Below are positions 25,677 to 32,321 of a stretch of DNA of 64,000 nt, piece by piece; position 1 is the first letter of the stretch; each line of letters starts with the position of its first letter. The stretch is taken from contig DASPKU010000019.1 of assembly GCA_035627955.1 (NCBI GenBank), positions 1 to 64,000 on the forward strand. The letters are read 5' to 3'. A model generated the notes under the pieces. That model saw nothing but the letters and a program-made list of their open reading frames with translations. It was not told where the DNA came from and searched no databases. The DNA is from Phycisphaerales bacterium. GTDB lineage: Bacteria > Planctomycetota > Phycisphaerae > Phycisphaerales > UBA1924. The position numbers and the translations under genes were made by a program.

Positions 25677-25726
25677 AACGGAGTGGAGGAGTGGAGGAGT
25701 GGAGGAGTGGAGGGGTGGAGGAGTGG
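25677..25726. repeat. Octamer array (GTGGAGGA)n
   Basis: About six copies of GTGGAGGA, slightly degenerate, fill the gap between two minus-strand genes, starting directly after the upstream gene's TAA. The 8-bp period matches the GTGACGGA arrays at 8149, 8574 and 27388. Confidence 0.9.
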
Positions 25727-26404
25727 TTAGTTGGGGAGGTAGGTGACTTGGACGTGGGTGTCGGGGCCGGTGAGGGACTTGATGAGGGTGGTGACTTGTT
25801 CTTTCGTGACCTGCTCTACCTTGGCCGCGTCCTGGGGGAGGAGGACGAGCTCGCGGGCTTCGTCGCTGGCCCCGGCGCGGGCCTGGCTGAGGTAGTACTC
25901 GCCGGCCATCGACCGCAGCCGCAACCAGCCGGTGGAAACGAGCGGGGCCTCGCGCTCGCTGAAAACCTCGGTGGCGATGCGCGTTGGGCGGGGGATCTGC
26001 ACGATGTAGCCGCCCCTGGCGCCCAGCAGCGCCGACCACGCGGCCCGGTCCACGGTCATTTGGCTGAGGTCGGTGCCGTAGTGCAGGCGGACGGGCACTT
26101 CGATGGAGGCGCGGACATCGCCGCGCCAGCTGGATTCGGAGCGCTCGACTTTCACCGTGGTGTCGATCTCGACGGTGACGAGCTTCATCGCGCGCACCGC
26201 TTGGGCCACGTCGGCGATGGGGCGCGGCGGGCGGGCGGTGTCGAGGGCCGCCTGGGCTCTGGCCTCGGAGATGAGTGAGGTCTGGAGGTTGCGGAGGTAG
26301 GCAGCCAGGGCCAGCGAGAGCGCGGCCGCGAGGAGGAAGATGAAGAGCTTGGCCTTCAGGCCGAAGCGTGCGCGCGGAGTGGGCGTCGGGGGCGCGGGGG
26401 CCAT
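25727..26404 (-). CDS. Membrane-anchored DUF4230-like protein
   Basis: This 225-aa protein has a Pro-rich cytoplasmic start and one membrane helix (KLFIFLLAAALSLALAAYL, about residues 18-36). The exported domain runs IADVAQAVRAMKLVTVEIDT, VPVRLHYGTDLSQM and RIATEVFSEREAPLV. The order (an arginine/methionine helix, a beta strand with VTVEI, then a Y-G-x-DLS motif) resembles DUF4230 proteins; this match is by eye. ATG 26404 is preferred because the frame above it runs through a palindromic repeat at 26456, although no ribosome site is visible. The function is unknown. It is upstream of the unknown membrane protein gene at 24547. Confidence 0.7.
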   Translation of the reverse strand: MAPAPPTPTPRARFGLKAKLFIFLLAAALSLALAAYLRNLQTSLISEARAQAALDTARPPRPIADVAQAVRAMKLVTVEIDTTVKVERSESSWRGDVRASIEVPVRLHYGTDLSQMTVDRAAWSALLGARGGYIVQIPRPTRIATEVFSEREAPLVSTGWLRLRSMAGEYYLSQARAGASDEARELVLLPQDAAKVEQVTKEQVTTLIKSLTGPDTHVQVTYLPN

Positions 26405-26455
26405 GGGGGAGGTATCGGCGATGGGCGGAGGCGGTCGTGAGTTCGGGGCGGCTTC

Positions 26456-26482
26456 ATAGCGACGAAGACGTCGCCATGGCAC
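26456..26482. repeat. GTGCCA-type hairpin with a third stem sequence
   Basis: On the minus strand it reads GTGCCATGGCGACG TCTT CGTCGCTAT, with an 8-bp stem that includes a G-T pair and the same TCTT loop as copies 1 and 2. It lies between the divergent genes at 25727 and 26543. Confidence 0.65.
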
Positions 26483-26531
26483 GCGGGGGTCGGTGGTCCG
26501 CGGGGTCGCCATGGCGCGCGGGGCTGCTCCA

Positions 26532-26537
26532 TATGGT
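26532..26537 (+). promoter_or_regulatory. -10 box before gmhB
   Basis: TATGGT ends 5 nt before the ATG, and there is no ribosome site between them. Confidence 0.35.
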
Positions 26538-26542
26538 TTGGC

Positions 26543-27103
26543 ATGCGGCCGGCGGTTTTCCTGGATCGCGACGACACGCTGATTGCCTGCCGGGAGCTGC
26601 CCGCGGCCCCGCCGCCCTGCGCGCCCGGCGACCTCATCGACCCGGGGCTGGTGCGGCTGCTGCCGGGGGTGCTGGAGGGCTGCCGTTCACTGCGGCGGAC
26701 CGGGTTCGCGCTGGTGGTGGTCAGCAACCAGGGCGTCGTCGCCCGCGGCGGGGCGACTTGTGCGGTGGTGGATCGCGTGAATGCGCGGGTGGGCGAGCTG
26801 CTCATCGATGGAGCGGGGCGTCCGCTGGTCGAGCGGTTCTACTACTGCCCATTCCACCCCAAGGGCCGTGTTCCGGAGTTCACGCGCGAGCACCCGTGGC
26901 GGAAGCCGGCGCCAGGCATGATTCTCGGCGCGGCGGAAGAGCTTGGGCTCGACGTGTCGAGGTCGTGGCTGATCGGGGACGCGGAGCGGGACATTGCGGC
27001 GGGCATTGGTGCTGGGCTGACACCCGAGCGGTGCGTGCGCGTTGGGGAGGGGGTCTCTTTCGCAGACGCGGTGCAAGCCGTTCTGGCCGGGAGGCGCGCG
27101 TGA
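26543..27103 (+). CDS. gmhB: D-glycero-D-manno-heptose-1,7-bisphosphate 7-phosphatase (HAD family)
   Basis: This 186-aa HAD phosphatase carries VFLDRDDTLI (residues 5-14; DxD nucleophile and acid), LVVVSNQGVV (threonine/serine motif), RKPAPGMI (motif III Lys) and WLIGDAERDIAAG (motif IV). The YYCPFHPKG loop is that of GmhB, which dephosphorylates heptose bisphosphate in ADP-heptose synthesis for lipopolysaccharide. Two of the four usual zinc ligands are changed: the C-x-C before RKP reads HPW. A histidinol-phosphatase role is possible, but the heptosyltransferase gene downstream supports heptose metabolism. Its stop overlaps the next gene's start (GTGA), so the two are translationally coupled. 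Confidence 0.85.
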   Translation: MRPAVFLDRDDTLIACRELPAAPPPCAPGDLIDPGLVRLLPGVLEGCRSLRRTGFALVVVSNQGVVARGGATCAVVDRVNARVGELLIDGAGRPLVERFYYCPFHPKGRVPEFTREHPWRKPAPGMILGAAEELGLDVSRSWLIGDAERDIAAGIGAGLTPERCVRVGEGVSFADAVQAVLAGRRA

Positions 27104-27384
27104 GCGACGAGACCACGACGGTCGTGCTGCACACCGAGGACGGTGTGGCGCTCGCCGAGGAGCGCGTGTACGAGACTGTCAAGGCCGCGGCGGAGGGGCT
27201 GGCGGAGCGGTATGGGCTTGAGGTTCTGGATGTGGAGGCTGACGCGGAGGCCATCACGATCACGCTGGGGGCGGATGAAGTGACGGCGGTGGGCTTCGCA
27301 GCGGAGTTGCGTCGGACCACCAATGCGTGGTACGAGGGGAAGTACGCGTCAGGCCCGCTGTGGCGGACGCCACGCGAGTGGTGA
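27100..27384 (+). CDS. Small protein of unknown function, coupled to gmhB
   Basis: This 94-aa acidic protein (MSDETTTVVLHTEDGVALAE at the N-terminus) is predicted to be alpha/beta: YETVKAAAEGLAERYGLEVL, then ITITLGADEVTAVGFAAELR. It is soluble and without cysteines. I know no family for it. GTG 27100 overlaps the gmhB stop and has GGGAGG 5 nt upstream, so translation is well supported. The waaF-like gene follows at once, so it belongs to the heptose operon. A role as a small partner or regulator is only a guess. Confidence 0.8.
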   Translation: MSDETTTVVLHTEDGVALAEERVYETVKAAAEGLAERYGLEVLDVEADAEAITITLGADEVTAVGFAAELRRTTNAWYEGKYASGPLWRTPREW

Positions 27385-27387
27385 GGG

Positions 27388-27420
27388 TAGTGACGAAGCG
27401 ACGGAGTGACGGAGTGACGG
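27388..27420. repeat. Octamer array (GTGACGAA/GTGACGGA)n overlapping a gene start
   Basis: GTGACGAAGCGACGGAGTGA is followed by CGGAGTGACGGA, starting 3 bp after the stop of the small gene. It supplies the GTG start and first codons (TKRRSDGVTE) of the heptosyltransferase gene. Confidence 0.85.
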
Positions 27421-28496
27421 AGCGAGTGCCACTGCGGTTGCTGGTTGTGATGCCGAGCTGGGTTGGCGATGTGGTCATGGCGACGCCCACGCTGCGCCGG
27501 CTGCGCGACCGCTTCAAGGGCTCATTCATCGGCGGCCTCGTTCGCCCGGGGATGGACCAGCTGCTCGCGGGCACCGCGTTCTTCGACGAGCTGCACGTGG
27601 AACGGGCGAGCGGGGTGATGGGGCCGAAGTTCGTGGCGGCGAAGGTGCGGCCGCGGCGGTACGACACGGCCCTGCTGCTGACGAACTCTTTCTCGACGGC
27701 GCTGGTGGTGCGGCTGGCGGGCATTCCCCGCCGCATCGGCTACGACCGCGACGCCCGCGGGCTGCTGCTGACGGACCGCTTGGAAGCGCCCCGCCGGGAG
27801 CGCGGCGGGTGGGCGCCAGTGCCGGCGGTGGAGTACTACCTGAGGCTGGCGGAGCGATTCCTGCTGTCGCCCGGGAGCGAGGGCGCGGCATCGCCCGCGG
27901 GGCGCGTTCCCCCGATGGAACTTGCGACAACCGAGTCGGAGGAGCGGAGTGCGGACGACCTGCTCGCCCGCGCGGGCATCGCGCCCGGCGCCCGGATGGC
28001 GCTCCTTAACCCGGGCGGTAATAACCCGGCGAAGCGCTGGCCTGTTGAGCGATTTGCCGCGCTCGCGGACTACCTGGCGGAGCGGCACGCGATGACCGTC
28101 CTGCTCAACGGCTCACCTGCGGAGGCCGAGCTCGTCGGGGCGATCGCCAGCGCGTGCCGCATCGCCCGCCCGGTGCAGCTCCCCGGCCTCGGGATCAACC
28201 TGGGCTCGCTCAAGGCCGTGATCCGCCGCTGTCGCCTGATGGTCACCAACGACACCGGTCCGCGCCACATCGCGGGCGCGTTCGGCGTGCCCTTGGTCTC
28301 GCTCTTTGGCCCCACCGACCCCCGCTGGACCATCATTCCGGCACCGGAGGTCGTACTGAAGGCAGACCCCACGCTGCCCGAATCCGAGGTTGCCGAGGAC
28401 CACCCGGAAAGGTGCCGCATCGAAAGGATCAGCCTGGAAGCGGTGGTGGAGGGGGTGGAAACCGCATTGCAAGGCGTGCCGACCTACAGGGCTTGA
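27390..28496 (+). CDS. waaF: Glycosyltransferase family 9 heptosyltransferase (WaaF-like)
   Basis: This protein of about 368 aa adds heptose from ADP-heptose to the inner core of lipopolysaccharide at the cytoplasmic face. Landmarks are LLVVMPSWVGDVVMATPTLR (N-terminal Rossmann entry), LLLTNSFSTALVVRLAGIPR, ALLNPGGNNPAKRWP (about residue 208) and VTNDTGPRHIAGAFGVPLVS followed by LFGPTDPRWT, the ADP-heptose-binding D-T-G-x-x-H motif of family 9. The start is uncertain: GTGs at 27390, 27414 and 27426 are all in frame, the first two inside the octamer array. It is the third gene of the gmhB operon. The tRNA-Ala promoter overlaps its stop codon. Confidence 0.9.
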   Translation: MTKRRSDGVTERVPLRLLVVMPSWVGDVVMATPTLRRLRDRFKGSFIGGLVRPGMDQLLAGTAFFDELHVERASGVMGPKFVAAKVRPRRYDTALLLTNSFSTALVVRLAGIPRRIGYDRDARGLLLTDRLEAPRRERGGWAPVPAVEYYLRLAERFLLSPGSEGAASPAGRVPPMELATTESEERSADDLLARAGIAPGARMALLNPGGNNPAKRWPVERFAALADYLAERHAMTVLLNGSPAEAELVGAIASACRIARPVQLPGLGINLGSLKAVIRRCRLMVTNDTGPRHIAGAFGVPLVSLFGPTDPRWTIIPAPEVVLKADPTLPESEVAEDHPERCRIERISLEAVVEGVETALQGVPTYRA

Positions 28497-28520
28497 AAAC
28501 CCCGCGACTGCCCCTACCAT
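28493..28520 (+). promoter_or_regulatory. Sigma-70-type promoter for tRNA-Ala
   Basis: TTGAAA (28493-28498), a 16-bp spacer and TACCAT (28515-28520). The -35 overlaps the waaF stop codon. The tRNA begins 72 bp after the -10. Confidence 0.7.
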
Positions 28521-28592
28521 CCCCCCTGCGGACTCGCCACCCGCCCGTTTCCTGGCCGAAAGGCCCGGAGCGGAGACAGATTGGACCCGGAA

Positions 28593-28665
28593 GGGGGCGT
28601 AGCTCAATTGGTAGAGCGCTTCCATGGCATGGAAGAGGTCGTGAGTTCGAGTCTCATCGCCTCCA
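28593..28665 (+). tRNA. tRNA-Ala(GGC)
   Basis: A full cloverleaf: acceptor GGGGGCG with CGCCTCC, including the G3-U70 pair that identifies alanine tRNAs; anticodon stem CTTCC/GGAAG with loop ATGGCAT (anticodon GGC); T loop TTCGAGT; discriminator A. CCA is not encoded. It has its own promoter and terminator. Confidence 0.97.
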
Positions 28666-28679
28666 CTTGAATGGGAAAG

Positions 28680-28706
28680 CGCCGCGGTTCAGGCCGCGGC
28701 GTTTTC
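28680..28706 (+). terminator. Intrinsic terminator after tRNA-Ala
   Basis: CGCCGCGG pairs with CCGCGGCG and is followed by TTTTCC. It also lies at the 3' end of the convergent vWA gene, whose stop is at 28727. Confidence 0.85.
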
Positions 28707-28726
28707 CGTTTTGGCAGGGGTGAGGC

Positions 28727-30040
28727 TTATGGGTTGAGATGGTCTGACCAGGAGGACTTGGACGAGGGGCGGTGGTCGCGCCTTGCGCGCATGAACCTGC
28801 CGACGGATGACGAGATCTCCTTGGCGGTGAGGCGGTCGAAGTGGGCGTTGAGCATGGGCTGGAGCCGCTCGAGCTGGATGACGAGTTGGTTGCCCTCGGG
28901 GAGTGCTTCGCAGTAGCGGCGGAGGTACCGCAGCTCGCGCTCGACGAAGTCGTAAGCGGCTTTCAGGGCGCCGTCCTGGTTGAGGCGCATGGCGGAGCGC
29001 ACGGCCCAGGCCTGCCATGTCTGCGCGACACGGGAAGCGAGGCGCAGGTCGCGGTCTGCAAGGTGGCAGCGGTCGACGTAGCGGAGGCTGGAGCGGCTGG
29101 CCCGCGTGGTGTTCGGCGAGGTCGCGCCAGGGCGGGTCCATCGTGCGCGAACATCGAAGTGGATCGTTGAGCCGAGCGAGCCGTCGGAGCAGGTAACTTT
29201 GAAAATGGCGGCGCGCTGTGCGCCGCTCACCAGCGGGCCGAGCGTGCACACGAGGCGGCTGGCTTCGGTGCGGCAGGCGTAGTCGCCCATGACCTCCACG
29301 CGGACGCCCTCGGGGAGTTCGAGCACGAAATCACAGGACTCGACGGCGGTCTCGCGCAGTTGATCCAGCTCTCCCAGGACGACGTTGGCGATCTGGCCGG
29401 GGGTATCGGCGTGGTGGAGGTTGCCGCCGCCGTGTTCGGCGATGGACGCAATCTGCACCTCGGAGTAACCGGCGCCGATCCCGACGCAGGAGGTAATGAT
29501 GCCGCGCCGGTACAGCTCGGCCGCGTGGGTGGCGAGCTGGGCGGGGTCCATGATGCCGTGGTTGGCGTGCCCGTCGGAGAAGAGCACGACGCGGTTGCGC
29601 AGGCCGGCGCGGGCCTGCATCTCGGTGGCGACCTGCTCGCAGCCCTTGAGCCAGCCGTCGGAGAGGTTGGTGCTTTCGCGGGGCTGGAGGGCCGCGATCG
29701 CCCGGGCGGTGCGCGCCTTCGCGGCGGAGTCCTGGCGGGTGGGGGGCAGGTGGACGATGGATTCGGTATCGAAAGAGATGATGGAGAGGGCATCGCTCTC
29801 TGAGAGGGCCTCGGCGACACTTGCCGCGGCCTGCTTGGCGGCCTCGAGCGGCGGTCCGGTCATGGAGCCCGACGCGTCGATGACGAGCGAGAGGTTGAGC
29901 GGCGGCTTCTCGCTCCGCACGGTGGGGAGAGTGGGGGCGGTAGCGTCGACGACGAGGTAGCGCACGGAGGTGCCGCGCACATCGATGTTGTCGCGGTCGA
30001 AGGCCGCGGTGAGGGTCAGTTGGTCAGCGGCTGCGGTCAT
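28727..30040 (-). CDS. von Willebrand factor A domain protein
   Basis: This 437-aa protein has a vWA domain from about residue 40: NLSLVIDASGSMTGPPLEAA contains the MIDAS D-x-S-x-S, followed by STNLSDGW (MIDAS Thr) and VVLFSDGHANHGI (MIDAS Asp). Beta-rich DFVLELPEGVRVEVMG and a helical C-terminal 130 residues follow. There is no signal peptide, so it is cytoplasmic. AAAGGA lies 8 nt before ATG 30040. Its start overlaps the 3' end of the MerR regulator gene by 17 bp, so the two form one operon. Cytoplasmic vWA proteins often work with AAA+ ATPases, and a Ycf46-like AAA+ gene is divergent here. Substrate is unknown. Confidence 0.92.
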   Translation of the reverse strand: MTAAADQLTLTAAFDRDNIDVRGTSVRYLVVDATAPTLPTVRSEKPPLNLSLVIDASGSMTGPPLEAAKQAAASVAEALSESDALSIISFDTESIVHLPPTRQDSAAKARTARAIAALQPRESTNLSDGWLKGCEQVATEMQARAGLRNRVVLFSDGHANHGIMDPAQLATHAAELYRRGIITSCVGIGAGYSEVQIASIAEHGGGNLHHADTPGQIANVVLGELDQLRETAVESCDFVLELPEGVRVEVMGDYACRTEASRLVCTLGPLVSGAQRAAIFKVTCSDGSLGSTIHFDVRARWTRPGATSPNTTRASRSSLRYVDRCHLADRDLRLASRVAQTWQAWAVRSAMRLNQDGALKAAYDFVERELRYLRRYCEALPEGNQLVIQLERLQPMLNAHFDRLTAKEISSSVGRFMRARRDHRPSSKSSWSDHLNP

Positions 30041-30680
30041 GTGAGGGTCCTTTCGTGAGGAGTTGCCGGAGCTGATCGCCGAGGCGGTGGACCGTGGCGA
30101 GCTGCTCTTCGGACAAGGGGCCGCGGATCGAGAGCTCAATGTCGGGTGTGATCTGCACGCGGTGCCACACCTCGCCTTTGACGGGGCGGGTCGGCTGCGA
30201 GCCTGAGAGGGCGCGGAGGGTGTCTACCAGCCGATCGAGCGGCGGGAGCGAGGTGGGTTCAGGCGGCGGCGCCCGCATCGCTCGGGCCAGGTGAGTGGGA
30301 GCGGATGGGGGGCTGCGGATCGTCTTGAGGTAGTCCAGGGCGGAGGTCGAGGGCGACTTGAGGCTCTGGGGGTCGATGACCGCGCCGATCCGCACCTCGC
30401 CGGCGGCGATGGCGCGGATCTGCTGCTGGCTCAGGTGTGCGAGCAACGCACGGATCTGTTCGAGGCTGATGTCACGGTGGGCATCCCGCAGCAGGGTGAT
30501 GACGCTGAGACGGTCGAGGTGGTCCTGGCTGTAGGAAGCAGACCGGCCCAGACTGGTGGGGCCCGGCAGAAGCCCCTTTTCGATGTAGGAGCGGATCGTG
30601 CGCGGCTCAATTCCAGCGAGTTCGGACAGGGCGGTGAGGCTAAAGGTTTGTTCCCCCACGCCACCAGTGTATCTCGCCAT
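30024..30680 (-). CDS. MerR-family regulator
   Basis: This 218-aa protein has an N-terminal MerR winged-helix domain: FSLTALSELAGIEPRTIRSY, IEKGLLPGPTSLGRSASYSQ, then HLDRLSVITLLRDAHRDISL and EQIRALLAHL. The remaining 120 residues are Pro-rich and end in an alpha/beta segment (VQITPDIELSIRGPLSEEQL) with no cysteine cluster, so it is not a metal sensor of the classic type. It is the first gene of an operon with the vWA gene and is divergent from the AAA+ gene across 66 bp, where it probably binds. No clear ribosome site precedes ATG 30680. Confidence 0.92.
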   Translation of the reverse strand: MARYTGGVGEQTFSLTALSELAGIEPRTIRSYIEKGLLPGPTSLGRSASYSQDHLDRLSVITLLRDAHRDISLEQIRALLAHLSQQQIRAIAAGEVRIGAVIDPQSLKSPSTSALDYLKTIRSPPSAPTHLARAMRAPPPEPTSLPPLDRLVDTLRALSGSQPTRPVKGEVWHRVQITPDIELSIRGPLSEEQLATVHRLGDQLRQLLTKGPSHDRSR

Positions 30681-30733
30681 GGGAAAATGGCAAGATCATT
30701 CTGGGTGGATTCAAGGGGCAGCTTCGAACGTGC

Positions 30734-30739
30734 TAGCGT
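30734..30739 (+). promoter_or_regulatory. -10 box before the AAA+ ATPase gene
   Basis: TAGCGT ends 7 nt before ATG 30747 with no ribosome site, in the MerR/AAA+ divergent gap. Confidence 0.4.
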
Positions 30740-30746
30740 GCCGCAC

Positions 30747-32240
30747 ATGAACACCGACCTGATCACCACCCCCATACGCCTGGGCCACACCTGCCTCCGC
30801 GTGGTCACATGGGAGGAGGCGGAGGCACGGCAGGCGGCGTTCGGTGCGGCGGGGGAGCTAGGCCTGGAGCTGTGGACATGGTCGGCCACAAGCGGGCTGG
30901 TGCGGGGGCCGCTGTCTGGTAACCCGATCAAAGACACCGCCAACCCCGGCGCGGCCCTGGTGTTTCTGCGCACCAACCTGGTCAGCTCGAGCTTGGTCGT
31001 GATGCTCGACCTCGCCGACCACCTTGGCGACCCGCACGTGCTGCGGGCGCTGCGCGAGTTCGCGGAGCAGCTCCGCGCCGGGACGCCGCACGGCAGCGCG
31101 ATCCTCATGATCGACTACAAGGACGAGGTGCCCGGGGTGGTGGAGCGGATGTCGCACACGGTCACTCCGCCGCTGCCCACCGACGAGCAGATCGAGGGGC
31201 TGGTCCGCCGGTGCGTGCGGAACATCAATGTTGGCACGCCGCTCAGGGTGTCGCTGAGCAAGGGGGAGCTGGGGGCAATGGTGCAGCACCTTCGGGGTCT
31301 GGACCGCCGGCACGTCGAGGAGCTCATCCGCGGCGTGGTGCTGGATGACAAGGCCCTCAACGCCGACGACCTCGCGCGGCTGGTGCGCGCCAAGCGCGAG
31401 CGGATCGGCTCCCGCGGCGTCCTCGAGTTCGTCGACGCTCCCGCGGCCCTGGACGAGATCGGCGGCCTCGACCGCCTCAAGACCTGGCTCAAGCGCCGCG
31501 AGCTGAGCTTCACGAAGGAGGCAAAGGAGTTCGGCATTGCACCGCCGCGGGGCGTGCTGCTGCTGGGGGTGCAGGGCGCGGGCAAGAGCCTGGCGGCCAA
31601 GGCGATAGCGACAGCGTGGAAGCGGCCGCTGCTGCGGCTGGACCCCGGGACGCTGTACGACCGCTACATCGGCGAGAGCGAGAAGCGGCTGCGCGATGCG
31701 TTGGCGCAGGCCGAGGCGATGTCGCCGGCGGTGCTGTGGATCGACGAGATCGAGAAGGGCTTCGCGTCGGCCGCGAGCCGCAGCACCGATGGCGGGCTGA
31801 GCCAGCGGATGTTCGGCACGCTGCTGACGTGGATGCAGGAGCACACGAGCCCGCTGTTCCTGGTGGCGACCGCCAATGACATCGAGGCCCTGCCGCCCGA
31901 GCTGCTGCGGAAGGGGAGGTTCGACGAAATCTTCTTTGTGGACCTTCCTGGAGACGATGCGCGACGGCGCATCTTTGAGGTGCACCTGGCCAGGCGCAAG
32001 GTGAAGGCCGATGGGCTCGACCTTGCCGCGCTTGTGAATGCCAGCATGGGCTACAGCGGCTCGGAGATCGAGCAGGCGGTGATCGCGGCCTTGCACGAGG
32101 CGTTCTCTTCGGGGGGCACCATGACGACAGAGTCTCTGATGAAGTGCATCCGCGAGAGCCCGCCGCTCTCGGTGACCATGGGCGAGCGGATCGCCGCTTT
32201 GCGGGCGTGGTCGCAGGGGCGGTGTGTGCCCGCGGATTGA
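30747..32240 (+). CDS. Ycf46-like AAA+ ATPase
   Basis: This 497-aa protein has an N-terminal non-ATPase half of the Ycf46 kind (VFLRTNLVSSSLVVMLDLAD, VLRALREFAEQLRAGTPHGS, TPPLPTDEQI). An AAA+ module follows: GVLLLGVQGAGKSLAAKAI (Walker A, about residue 272), AVLWIDEIEKGFASA (Walker B), SPLFLVATANDIEALPPELL (sensor 1) and RKGRFDEIFFVDLP (arginine finger), with a lid ending SMGYSGSEIEQAVIAALHEA. The family is related to FtsH and proteasomal ATPases but lacks a protease, so a remodelling role is likely. The frame is open far upstream, but ATG 30747 follows a -10 box and starts the homology. It is divergent from merR-vWA. Confidence 0.93.
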   Translation: MNTDLITTPIRLGHTCLRVVTWEEAEARQAAFGAAGELGLELWTWSATSGLVRGPLSGNPIKDTANPGAALVFLRTNLVSSSLVVMLDLADHLGDPHVLRALREFAEQLRAGTPHGSAILMIDYKDEVPGVVERMSHTVTPPLPTDEQIEGLVRRCVRNINVGTPLRVSLSKGELGAMVQHLRGLDRRHVEELIRGVVLDDKALNADDLARLVRAKRERIGSRGVLEFVDAPAALDEIGGLDRLKTWLKRRELSFTKEAKEFGIAPPRGVLLLGVQGAGKSLAAKAIATAWKRPLLRLDPGTLYDRYIGESEKRLRDALAQAEAMSPAVLWIDEIEKGFASAASRSTDGGLSQRMFGTLLTWMQEHTSPLFLVATANDIEALPPELLRKGRFDEIFFVDLPGDDARRRIFEVHLARRKVKADGLDLAALVNASMGYSGSEIEQAVIAALHEAFSSGGTMTTESLMKCIRESPPLSVTMGERIAALRAWSQGRCVPAD

Positions 32241-32309
32241 GCCGGATGGGCCGTTCCCCCGTCCAGCGGAAGCAAAGCCGCCGAGGCGAAGAGACCGCGG
32301 TCGCACGTG

Positions 32310-32315
32310 TAGACT
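32310..32315 (+). promoter_or_regulatory. -10 box before the transglutaminase-like gene
   Basis: TAGACT ends 6 nt before ATG 32322, and no ribosome site is present. Confidence 0.45.
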
Positions 32316-32321
32316 GGTTGC

